Source of the DNA: Anaerocolumna sp. AGMB13020
Lineage (GTDB): Bacteria > Bacillota > Clostridia > Lachnospirales > Lachnospiraceae
NCBI RefSeq assembly: GCF_033100115.1
Contig: NZ_CP136910.1
Coordinates: 2,880,001-2,944,000, forward strand
Length of the DNA: 64,000 bases
Direction: 5' to 3'
Shown here: one piece after another, positions 36,704-44,730 of the stretch
Numbering within the stretch: position 1 is the first letter of the stretch
Layout of the letters: each line of letters begins with the position of its first letter
Translations under genes and position numbers: made by a program
Notes under the pieces: model-generated
Seen by the model: the letters and a program-made list of their open reading frames with translations, nothing else
The model's database searches: none
What the model was told of the DNA's origin: nothing

Positions 36704-37702
36704 TTAAAGGGATTTTTTGAACGGAAATGCCTGATCAAAGTGTCTTATCAGACTGAAATTACCTTTTGCCGTCAACTCACCTGACATGAAGGCCATCTGC
36801 ATGGTAATATGCCCTGTTACTATCTTTTTCATTATAGCAGAGGGAAGCTTGATTTCTACATCAGCCTCATTCCCCTTGCCGTGAAAGCAGTTCAGCCTTC
36901 CCTGTTTAATTTCTACCGTTATTGTTGTTTCCATATCTGTAAATCCAATTTCATAAACTGCCTCTTCCTCTTTGATAACATGATAGTTATCAATTAGCTT
37001 GGGCAGAAATTCCTGTCCTTCTTCGTCTTTGTTATTTAACATGCCCTTAAATATCTGAGTTAACTCCTCAATATCTTCCTTTTGCTTCTTTACATAAGTG
37101 TCATCGGAAACATACATGGACAGCTGTTCACTCTCCTGCGGTGTTAGATCATTTAGAGTCCCTTTTATGAACCGATGCCTGATATAAGAATCGCTTGCAG
37201 GAAAGTTCTTCGCCTTCTGGTTAACGGACTTGTATAATTTCTCAGCATATTTTTCGATTAACAGACCGTACTCCTTATTGGTTTCGAAGTCTACGTGATC
37301 TTCCACATAGGCTCTTATACCGTCAAGAACCGTTCCTCCAAGAACTTCCCAGGCTTTCACCAGGTAACCTTCCGCATCCCTTTCTCCCCCGGCCGTTGCC
37401 GTAACCACAGGTAGCATATAGAGCTTACTAAGCTGCTCCTTGTCTCCATAGAGCCAGCAGGCATCCAGAAACTGCTGCATAAATCCACCAATTCCAAGCC
37501 ACTCCACGTTAACCGCCAGAATGATTCCATCTGCTTCTTTTAAGGTTTTGGGAAGCATGGTGATTCCATTCTTTTCTTCATAGAGATTATAACGGGTAAC
37601 CTTTACCCTGAGTTCCTCCAGGACTTCCGTTAATTTATGAATCACATATAGGGAAGGATCTTCAATCAATCCTCTTCCCCCATAATAAATATTTATATTC
37701 AT
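36704..37702 (-). CDS. flavodoxin-like / SCP2 sterol-carrier domain fusion
   Basis: 332 residues from ATG 37702, five bases after GGAGG (an in-frame ATG at 37714 overlaps that site). Residues about 1-165 have the NADPH-dependent FMN reductase fold (INIYYGGRGLIEDPSLYVIH, ADGIILAVNVEWLGIGGFMQ, VTATAGG). The C-terminal 100 residues have an SCP2-type lipid-binding fold (GFTDMETTITVEIKQGRLNC, GHITMQMAFMSGELTAKGN). Suggests a flavoenzyme acting on a hydrophobic substrate; the substrate is unknown. Confidence 0.8.
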   Translation of the reverse strand: MNINIYYGGRGLIEDPSLYVIHKLTEVLEELRVKVTRYNLYEEKNGITMLPKTLKEADGIILAVNVEWLGIGGFMQQFLDACWLYGDKEQLSKLYMLPVVTATAGGERDAEGYLVKAWEVLGGTVLDGIRAYVEDHVDFETNKEYGLLIEKYAEKLYKSVNQKAKNFPASDSYIRHRFIKGTLNDLTPQESEQLSMYVSDDTYVKKQKEDIEELTQIFKGMLNNKDEEGQEFLPKLIDNYHVIKEEEAVYEIGFTDMETTITVEIKQGRLNCFHGKGNEADVEIKLPSAIMKKIVTGHITMQMAFMSGELTAKGNFSLIRHFDQAFPFKKSL

Positions 37703-37881
37703 CTTATCCTCCATTCTGTCGCTTACCGCTCCAAAAAATTATATTGCTTTCGCTTTTATCGTACTTTCAAACCTAACCCTAAGCTCTTATTCAGGCTATG
37801 TCTTAAAACTAATACCGAGCGTTCAAAACATTGATGAGTTAGTACTTCTCACTTCCTGAAACTCCATTTATAGATTTTCGC

Positions 37882-38958
37882 TTAAACATTATGGTGCGTT
37901 TTTTCTGGTTTTGGTTTTCTATATAATAGCACAGCCAATAATACACCGCTTATCAGCCCCCCGATATGGGCTGAATTATCTACTCCCTGACTGGTCATTC
38001 CGCCATAAAGGCTGAGTATGGCAAAGAATATAATCTGTCTGGAACTAATATTTTCTAACCGTCCTTTGTTTACCGCAACAATATAGGCCATGGCTCCGAC
38101 TACACCAAAAATAGCTCCTGAAGCACCAACGGATACAATCAGGTTATATTTGAATAAATTATATAGGATAGAAGTTCCCCCTGCAAGGATTCCGGAAAGG
38201 GTATAAATAAGGATATACTTCCATTTTCCTACTGCCCGCTCCAGATTGTCCCCTATAAATAGCAGCAAAATCATATTGTTTCCCAAATGACTGATTCCTG
38301 AATGCAAGAACATATAGGTTATCAGACGGTAATATTCCCGGTTATCAATAACCTCCATCCAGGATAGTGCACCCTCTTTAAAAAGCCGGTTCCCTGTCCT
38401 GGTCGGCAGTATAAATTCAATCATAAGAAAAACAAACACATTTAATATGACGATAATCGTATTGCATGGTGAAAGAAATTTAGAGATATGATTACTGCCA
38501 TCATTCTTTCTATTGTATACCTCCTGCTCTGGGTTTCTGTGAGCAGAGGAATCTGGTTCATAGGCAGAAAAAAGAAGCTCTTCTAAATCCTTCTTAATCC
38601 CAAGAAAGTCATTCCGCTGATTTTCATATATCACCAAGCGGTTGTTTCTTGTGTCCACGATCCAGGCTTGTTCTTCCCTCTGGCAGATATCCGCTGCCCC
38701 GGCTACATTACCTGTTATGATAAGTGTTTGGAAATGTACCTGCTTTCCTGTGTTCTGCAACAGGTTCTGTGTAACTTGTCTCTTGATATTATTATACTGC
38801 AAAGCTGTGAACTCATTGCCATTGGGACACTCAAGCAGCATGGCTGTATACAGTCCATCTTCTTTATCAAGATAAAGAACTCGTATGTCTCTGGCATTCA
38901 CCCCAATGGTCTTGAAGCTCCTATTACCAAGGAGACCTGTGATATCATCAATAAGCAT
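37882..38958 (-). CDS. rhomboid family intramembrane serine protease
   Basis: 358 residues. A soluble N-terminal part (about 1-160) precedes the rhomboid core of six or seven helices. The catalytic serine is in GASGAIFGVVGA and the histidine in NSAHIGGLISG; HSGISHLGNNMILLLFIGDN is the L1/TM2 region. It cleaves membrane proteins within the bilayer. The N-terminal part (YLDKEDGLYTAMLLECPNG) is of a type often found in Firmicute rhomboids. Starts just upstream of the glpK end, same strand. Confidence 0.93.
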   Translation of the reverse strand: MLIDDITGLLGNRSFKTIGVNARDIRVLYLDKEDGLYTAMLLECPNGNEFTALQYNNIKRQVTQNLLQNTGKQVHFQTLIITGNVAGAADICQREEQAWIVDTRNNRLVIYENQRNDFLGIKKDLEELLFSAYEPDSSAHRNPEQEVYNRKNDGSNHISKFLSPCNTIIVILNVFVFLMIEFILPTRTGNRLFKEGALSWMEVIDNREYYRLITYMFLHSGISHLGNNMILLLFIGDNLERAVGKWKYILIYTLSGILAGGTSILYNLFKYNLIVSVGASGAIFGVVGAMAYIVAVNKGRLENISSRQIIFFAILSLYGGMTSQGVDNSAHIGGLISGVLLAVLLYRKPKPEKTHHNV

Positions 38959-38990
38959 TATTTAACCTCATTTCTGCCTAATCCTAACAA

Positions 38991-40490
38991 TTATTCTATT
39001 TCCTTTTCCCATTCAAAAGAACGTTTCACTGCTTTGTTCCAGCCCTGAAGCTTTTTCTCTCTTATCGTTTCCTCCATGTCAGGGTTAAATATTTCCGGTA
39101 CTCTTCCATTGCTTTTGATTTCTTCTCTGTCTTTCCAGAAACCTGCTGCCAGACCTGCTAGATAAGCCGCTCCCAAAGCAGTAGTTTCTACACAGGAGGG
39201 TCTAATAACTTCTATACCCAGAATGTCAGCCTGGAACTTCATAAGAAAGTTATTAGAGGAGGCACCTCCGTCAGCTTTTAACCGTTTTATTTCCACACCG
39301 GCATCCTGTTCCATGGCTTTTAATACTGCATAATTCTGATAAGCAATGGATTCCAGTGTTGCACGGATCAAATGGTTCTTATTAAATCCTCTGGTCATAC
39401 CTACAATGGTTCCTCTGGCATATTGATCCCAGTAAGGGGCTCCAAGTCCGGAAAAGGCCGGAACTACATATACACCGTTGGTATCCTTGACAGATAGAGC
39501 CGCTTCTTCCGTTTCCGCTGCATCTCTAATTATCTGAAGTTCATCTCTTAGCCATTGTATAGCCGCACCTGCAACAAATACACTGCCTTCCAGAGCGTAT
39601 TGGACTTTTCCTTTCTCTGAGGCTGCAATGGTCGTGAGGAGTCCGTTATTAGAGGTAATTGGCGTATCGCCTGTATTCATTAATAAAAAGCAGCCTGTTC
39701 CATAGGTATTTTTTACTTCACCCTTTTCATAACAGCCCTGCCCGAAAAGTGCTGCCTGCTGATCTCCTGCAACACCGCCTATGGTTATTTTTCCGCCTAA
39801 CAGGCCTTTCTCTGTAAGTCCAAAGATATGGCTGGAGGGTTTGACCTCGGGCAATATGGACTTTGGTATATCCAGCGCATTTAATATCTCATCATCCCAC
39901 TTTAATTTCTTGATATCAAAAAGCATGGTCCGGGAGGCATTGGTATAATCTGTAGCAAACACCTTGCCGCCTGTCAGTTTCCAGATGAGCCAGGTATCCA
40001 CCGTTCCAAAGAGGAGGTTTCCCTTCTCTGCTTCTTCCTTTACACCTTCTACATTGTCAAAGATCCATTTGATTTTAGTGGCAGAAAAATAGGCATCCGG
40101 AATAAGCCCGGTGTGTTCTTTTATCACCCGGTCAAGTCCGCTTGCCTTAATGGTCTGTATCATATCTGAAGTTCTTCTGCATTGCCATACAATGGCATTG
40201 TATACAGGCTCTCCCGTAAGTTTATTCCATAGGATTGTTGTCTCTCTCTGGTTGGTAATTCCAATAGATGCTATATCTTCTGCACTTATTCCAAGCTTTG
40301 CCATAGCTTCTGCTGCTACACTGATCTGAGAAGACCATATCTCCTTTGGATCCTGCTCCACCCAGCCTGCTACCGGGTATATCTGTTTGAATTCCTTTTG
40401 CGCTTTGCTTACAGCCTGTCCTTGTCTGTTAAAAAGAATACACCTTGAGCTGGTGGTTCCCTGATCAAGGGCCATAATATAGTTCTTCAT
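38991..40490 (-). CDS. glpK: glycerol kinase
   Basis: 499 residues, standard length. [18 protein letters not shown] at the start, [25 protein letters not shown] and the C-terminal nucleotide site [18 protein letters not shown]. Phosphorylates glycerol. GGAGG lies before the ATG. No glpF or glpD next to it. A His residue for phosphotransferase activation was not located with certainty. Confidence 0.97.
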   Translation of the reverse strand: MKNYIMALDQGTTSSRCILFNRQGQAVSKAQKEFKQIYPVAGWVEQDPKEIWSSQISVAAEAMAKLGISAEDIASIGITNQRETTILWNKLTGEPVYNAIVWQCRRTSDMIQTIKASGLDRVIKEHTGLIPDAYFSATKIKWIFDNVEGVKEEAEKGNLLFGTVDTWLIWKLTGGKVFATDYTNASRTMLFDIKKLKWDDEILNALDIPKSILPEVKPSSHIFGLTEKGLLGGKITIGGVAGDQQAALFGQGCYEKGEVKNTYGTGCFLLMNTGDTPITSNNGLLTTIAASEKGKVQYALEGSVFVAGAAIQWLRDELQIIRDAAETEEAALSVKDTNGVYVVPAFSGLGAPYWDQYARGTIVGMTRGFNKNHLIRATLESIAYQNYAVLKAMEQDAGVEIKRLKADGGASSNNFLMKFQADILGIEVIRPSCVETTALGAAYLAGLAAGFWKDREEIKSNGRVPEIFNPDMEETIREKKLQGWNKAVKRSFEWEKEIE

Positions 40491-40554
40491 ACAACCTCCA
40501 AAAAAGGCTTGGCCTTAGGCTTTTTTATCCGCCTGCACCGACCTATAATGGTAG

Positions 40555-40583
40555 ATTATACTATTAATTACTGACTTATACAA
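40555..40583 (-). promoter_or_regulatory. sigma-A type promoter of glpK
   Basis: TTGTAT (40578-40583) and TATAAT (40555-40560) on the minus strand, 17 bases apart. Confidence 0.75.
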
Positions 40584-40786
40584 GCTTTCTGCATTTTGTT
40601 TTGGCTAAAAGCCTTATTGCTGAAAATGAGGCATATATGGAAGAGCTTAACAAGAAATATGTCTGGAAGTCCTTGACTGCGGTTAAGGAAGGGCATGTAT
40701 ATTCCATTGACTTATTCGCATTATCTGGTGGAGCCCTGGCCGCAAAATATGGAGTTCAGCTAGTATCTGATGCTTTGTCTGAGTAA
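40568..40786 (+). pseudogene. iron-siderophore substrate-binding protein, C-terminal fragment
   Basis: About 72 codons with no start signal. KSLTAVKEGHVYSIDLFALS, then GGALAAKYGVQLVSDAL and a stop match the end of FecB/FhuD-type ABC binding proteins (WxxLxAVKEGrVY...). The first three quarters of the gene and any transporter genes are absent. Upstream the frame meets TAA at 40565. Confidence 0.65.
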
Positions 40787-40861
40787 TATTCAACCTATTT
40801 TTCAGCCTTATTACAACTATACTTAGGTTATTTCATCCTTACTCCTTCGGCTATTTAACCC

Positions 40862-42316
40862 TTACTCTTTCATCTTAAAGAGATAGATCTCTCTGGAAAA
40901 AGCGAGTTCATCTGAATTCTCAACCGGTACAGACTGATTTTTCTCAAGCTTCTGTCCATTGACGTAAGTTCCGTTAGTCGATCCCAGATCAGTAAGAAAT
41001 ACCGTATTATCTCGTTTCGTTATTACAGCATGGAGCCTGCTGACACTTCCTTCTGTAAGTATTAACTGATTACGATTCTTATCTTTCCCCACATAATAAG
41101 GAAAAGCCTCAATGGGTATTTCAGCAGGGTTGCAGCTATTTTTTTCAACCAGGTAATGACAAGGCAGAGATGACTGTGTAAATAGAATTTCTGTCTTGTC
41201 TTCTGTCTCGGATAAAATAGTGGTGGTGATATTGTTCTCTTCTTTCAGTATCTGGGATACTTCAATAGTCTGATTATGCTCTCCTCCATCTGCTGTTTGA
41301 AGGACTCTTAAAGGCTTCTCTTTTATATCTTCAGGCTTCTCTTTTATATCTTCGTATACCAATTTTGTAATTAATCTGGTACTTTTCTTTTTGGGGTCGA
41401 GCACCTTGGTCAGGGCATATCCTGAGAGGCATATTACAACAGCCAGCCCTGCCGTTACTTTTATAATATCCGGATGTCCTAACTCGTCGGATAAGACACC
41501 AGTTCTAAACAGAACAAATAGAAAACTCATGGCACCTGCTACAATGGCCCCAGCCATTATAAAGGTTGATGTCTCATAATAACTTACTTCCACCTGCTTC
41601 TCATACTCCCCATTATGATTGATCTGATATGCATTTTCCTCTGTGGCAGATTGTTTCAGGATATCTATACCAGATAGCAAATTATCCTTTGTAAGGATGT
41701 TATCCTCAGCAGCGTTTTCCTTCTGCTGCTGAGGGGGGGGTATTTTTTTTACTTTGATTTCTTTTGGTGCAGCTTCTTTTAATATATCCCGAAGGCGATA
41801 TAGGGTTGTATTATCCTCACGGCTCTCCTTATAGAGCGCGTAGATTAGAAGAACCACGGATTCTTCTTTATAATCTGCTTTGTTCATAATATACTCAAAC
41901 AATATAGACAGCTGGCAGATAATGTTATCCCGGAATCCGGGATAATAGCAGAGCTTAAGGCTGTCTGTATTTTCTTTCACAAAAAGGCAGTCCGGATATA
42001 GTATGAAATCATCCTGCTCCAGGAAATATTCCCTGCCGTTTTCAATTGCATTGAATATTCTCTCCAGCAGTTCCTTTACATCCTTAAAATGAAATACTCT
42101 GTTTTTATAGGTTTCTTCCAGAGTTTTAAAATTTGTAATGTCATAATAGTAAAGCTCCATATTGTTGATGCTCTTTATGTCAATATTTATTAAGCCGGGG
42201 ACGCTATACTGAGACAGCATTTTATTCTTATAATTTTGTACTCTATCATCTCCTTTTAACACCATATAACTGCTTTTGAGATCTCTTATAAATTCTTTTT
42301 TCAGCTTGCTTTCCAT
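40862..42316 (-). CDS. DUF6382 / FHA domain protein of the Tad locus
   Basis: 484 residues from ATG 42316, five bases after a G run; an upstream in-frame start is at 42352. N-terminal DUF6382 at about 1-170 (SQYSVPGLINIDIKSINNME), two membrane helices at about 250-300, and a C-terminal FHA domain at about 400-480 (YYVGKDKNRNQLILTEGSVS, then LTDLGSTNGTYVNGQKL). FHA binds phosphothreonine. A short in-frame duplication EDIKEKP is present. Such proteins end Tad loci in Clostridia and may be phosphorylation-dependent regulators of the pilus. Confidence 0.85.
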   Translation of the reverse strand: MESKLKKEFIRDLKSSYMVLKGDDRVQNYKNKMLSQYSVPGLINIDIKSINNMELYYYDITNFKTLEETYKNRVFHFKDVKELLERIFNAIENGREYFLEQDDFILYPDCLFVKENTDSLKLCYYPGFRDNIICQLSILFEYIMNKADYKEESVVLLIYALYKESREDNTTLYRLRDILKEAAPKEIKVKKIPPPQQQKENAAEDNILTKDNLLSGIDILKQSATEENAYQINHNGEYEKQVEVSYYETSTFIMAGAIVAGAMSFLFVLFRTGVLSDELGHPDIIKVTAGLAVVICLSGYALTKVLDPKKKSTRLITKLVYEDIKEKPEDIKEKPLRVLQTADGGEHNQTIEVSQILKEENNITTTILSETEDKTEILFTQSSLPCHYLVEKNSCNPAEIPIEAFPYYVGKDKNRNQLILTEGSVSRLHAVITKRDNTVFLTDLGSTNGTYVNGQKLEKNQSVPVENSDELAFSREIYLFKMKE

Positions 42317-42580
42317 ATTAACCCCCCATCTACCATCTGTCTTGGCAAACATACAAACCAGGATGTTGAAATCTTTTATTTTTTAAGTAGTACTGGCTTC
42401 CTATGCTACGGAATCAGCATCAGATGAGACATTTGCCCAAATCAGGAATGAATTTTATTTTTAAATAATTCATACATCCCCTGATGTATACCCAAGTTTG
42501 CTTGGAATACTGCCCAAATAGATGGTATGTCCTTTATGTCACACCACTTATATGGATACAATTTTTTTGGATAAAGTTCG

Positions 42581-43159
42581 TTAATCCACTACGAAATTAA
42601 CTGCTTTCTTAAGGGCGTTTAAAATGGTGTTCGCGCCGGGTAAATTTTCTCCTGTATCCATCATTATACGAAATGCTCTGACAAATTCCGGCTGATTATC
42701 AAAGCTTTTATAATCTTCGTATCTATAAGCTGTTCCGCTCTTTTTAAAAAACTTTCCTATACCAGGCATTGGTAACCGAAAATTAAGATGCATATTAACC
42801 CTGATCCCCTTACTGGTAATCTCAATCTTCATATCCTCTATGGAAGTAATTAATGCTTTATCTTCTATGTATTTCTTAAGAATTCCTTCCAGGCCTGCTT
42901 CTTCCCATGTGTAGTCCCTGGCGCCTATAGCGATTCCCCTGCTCAGATATTTTTCGTAATCAACACTGCCTGTTAACGGCTCCATGTCCTTTCTTGCTAC
43001 AGCTTCACCTTCTATTGTTATAAGGTGAACCGCACCTACAGCATTCCTCCAGTCATGAAGCAGCATAGCCGTATAGAGAAGTGCTGTTATGATAAATAGA
43101 ATCAAGGGCAGCAGGATAGCCGCTTCCAGGGTATAATTTCCTTCCAGCTTTTTTTTCAT
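42581..43159 (-). CDS. TadE-like pseudopilin
   Basis: 192 residues. The N-terminus has a short leader, then GNYTLEAAILLPLILFIITALL, where the Glu follows the prepilin cleavage region, giving a class III-like pseudopilin with one helix. The rest is extracellular. It overlaps the A24 peptidase gene by four bases (ATGA). Minor pilins of this kind prime or stabilise Tad pili. Confidence 0.8.
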   Translation of the reverse strand: MKKKLEGNYTLEAAILLPLILFIITALLYTAMLLHDWRNAVGAVHLITIEGEAVARKDMEPLTGSVDYEKYLSRGIAIGARDYTWEEAGLEGILKKYIEDKALITSIEDMKIEITSKGIRVNMHLNFRLPMPGIGKFFKKSGTAYRYEDYKSFDNQPEFVRAFRIMMDTGENLPGANTILNALKKAVNFVVD

Positions 43160-43581
43160 GCTAAAAATATTACCCCCAGATAGGAAAGAAACAGAAAAGG
43201 TACAAAGGGGATGGTATCTTTTCGTTCTGCTCTTCTAAAGATCAGTAAAAACAATGACACCAACCCAGTAAGGCTTAATCCTAACAGCATAAGGTTTAAA
43301 TTTTTTATAAAACCCAAGCATATCCCGGTAATACAGATAATCAATCCATCTCCGTCACCAATCTGACCTTTAAGCAGTCTACCAGCTGCAAGCAGTAACA
43401 ACCCAAGAAGCAAACCACTCAATCGGTCAATAACAGGTACCCCACCAACTATTAGAAAAGTTACAGATAGCAGCAAACCTCCTGAAACTATGAGAAAAAC
43501 GGATATCTTCTTCTCTTTTATATCCTGAAAGCTGCACAGGAGCAGCCATATTCCCAGTAATACCTCTGCTGGAATTTTCAT
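43156..43581 (-). CDS. A24 prepilin peptidase, TadV/CpaA type (second copy)
   Basis: 141 residues, about six helices, no methylase domain. The two catalytic aspartates are in CSFQDIKEKKIS and GQIGDGDGLI. Short TadV-type enzymes process Flp and pseudopilins at the membrane. GGGAGGAAT precedes the ATG. Another A24 peptidase is encoded at the other end of the locus. Confidence 0.88.
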   Translation of the reverse strand: MKIPAEVLLGIWLLLCSFQDIKEKKISVFLIVSGGLLLSVTFLIVGGVPVIDRLSGLLLGLLLLAAGRLLKGQIGDGDGLIICITGICLGFIKNLNLMLLGLSLTGLVSLFLLIFRRAERKDTIPFVPFLFLSYLGVIFLA

Positions 43582-43656
43582 ACTTATTCCTCCCTATCGT
43601 TCAAACTCTTTCTCGCTTTTCTTCCTTATCATCTACTTAACCAAGCAACTTTTCTT

Positions 43657-44595
43657 CTATTTCTTGCCGCCGCAGCGTTTGCATAAACTTCTCCCGCCTG
43701 CTTCAGACACAGGTATTTTTAAAATGGTTCTTTTTAGACCACTGCAGCTTATACTGCTATGATATCTGTCACCGGTATCTGTGATATACACCATTCCCCT
43801 TGTATCCACCTTTTCACCACACAGCTCACAGGCATCATATTTACCACCATATAGATTGGATTCTACTCTCGCCATAGAAAATGAAATCTGCTTTATGGAT
43901 CTTGTTAAGTGAGAACAGCTTTCACTTACATGATAGACATTTCCGGTTTCTGTAATGTAGACATAAGTCTGTTCTTCCTCTTCTTCTTCACTGTTCTCTA
44001 CCTTATCAGGTCGATATCCATTCCAGCCCCTTAAAGTAACCCTCTGCATCATGTAGAAATCACCCACAGGAAGCAGTATAATGGGTGGCCTGATGTAATA
44101 GTTCAGAACAATATCTACCTGATCATCTTTTCCCATGAACTCTGACAGATAAAAGGACAATCCTTCCATACCGCCTTTAATTACTGAACCATCAATATAT
44201 TCTTTATCAATATAATCTCCTAATTTATACCGTAAAAAAGCATTGTTAATGTTTTTAGTTAGGAGCAATTCTTTTAACAGGGTTTCACTTGGTACTTTTT
44301 CAGCTTTCTCATTAGATTCAGCTTCCTCTGCTCTTTCGTTTAGCTCAGTGCTTTCGTCATTTCTTTCGTCATTTCTTTCATCATTTCCACTATAATCTGT
44401 GATGTACTGGTATACATATCCGTATTTTGAAAGCTCCAATCCTTCTTTCGTAATTGCCTGCTGCAGCATTTCATGCAGGATAAATATCTGGAACAGATAC
44501 AAAAAAGTCACTATGGCAAAAATAAAAACAGGAAGTATAAGGCCGCATTCCACTGTCAGCGAGCCTTTTGTTGTTAAACCCTTTCTGGTTTTCAA
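43657..44595 (-). CDS. TadE-like protein with two C-terminal Cys motifs
   Basis: 312 residues from TTG 44595, after AAGGAAGGG. Pseudopilin-like N-terminus (GSLTVECGLILPVFIFAIVT), a short repeated NDERNDERNDES segment, an extracellular domain, then two copies of a motif YITxTGxxYHxSxSCSxLxR...C-x2-CG (about 222-272 and 275-312). The motif is like the YH/C-x2-C tail seen on some Firmicute nucleases, probably metal binding. Having two on a pilin-like protein is unusual. Confidence 0.75.
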   Translation of the reverse strand: MKTRKGLTTKGSLTVECGLILPVFIFAIVTFLYLFQIFILHEMLQQAITKEGLELSKYGYVYQYITDYSGNDERNDERNDESTELNERAEEAESNEKAEKVPSETLLKELLLTKNINNAFLRYKLGDYIDKEYIDGSVIKGGMEGLSFYLSEFMGKDDQVDIVLNYYIRPPIILLPVGDFYMMQRVTLRGWNGYRPDKVENSEEEEEEQTYVYITETGNVYHVSESCSHLTRSIKQISFSMARVESNLYGGKYDACELCGEKVDTRGMVYITDTGDRYHSSISCSGLKRTILKIPVSEAGGRSLCKRCGGKK

Positions 44596-44611
44596 TTACC
44601 CTTCCTTTCTT

Positions 44612-44712
44612 AAAAGGGACAAGGATATCCGCCTTGTTAAATTATTGGATGATGCTTCCCGGAGAGAGATTGCTTTTAAAATATAGTTTAGACGGATATC
44701 CCTGTCCCTTTT
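44612..44712. repeat. 20-bp inverted repeat around a 61-base loop
   Basis: AAAAGGGACAAGGATATCCG (44612-44631) and 44693-44712 pair at 19 of 20 positions. It lies between the DUF5702 and TadE-like genes, both on the minus strand. It may attenuate readthrough or be a small mobile repeat. Confidence 0.75.
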
Positions 44713-44730
44713 AGATGTTGCATAATGAAA

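Larger units (their letters stand above)
40491..40861. other. intergenic region with glpK promoter and a gene fragment
   Basis: 371 bases. The glpK leader contains a foldback with AAAAAAG and CTTTTTT arms just before its ribosome site. The substrate-binding protein fragment lies further upstream on the other strand. Confidence 0.6.
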
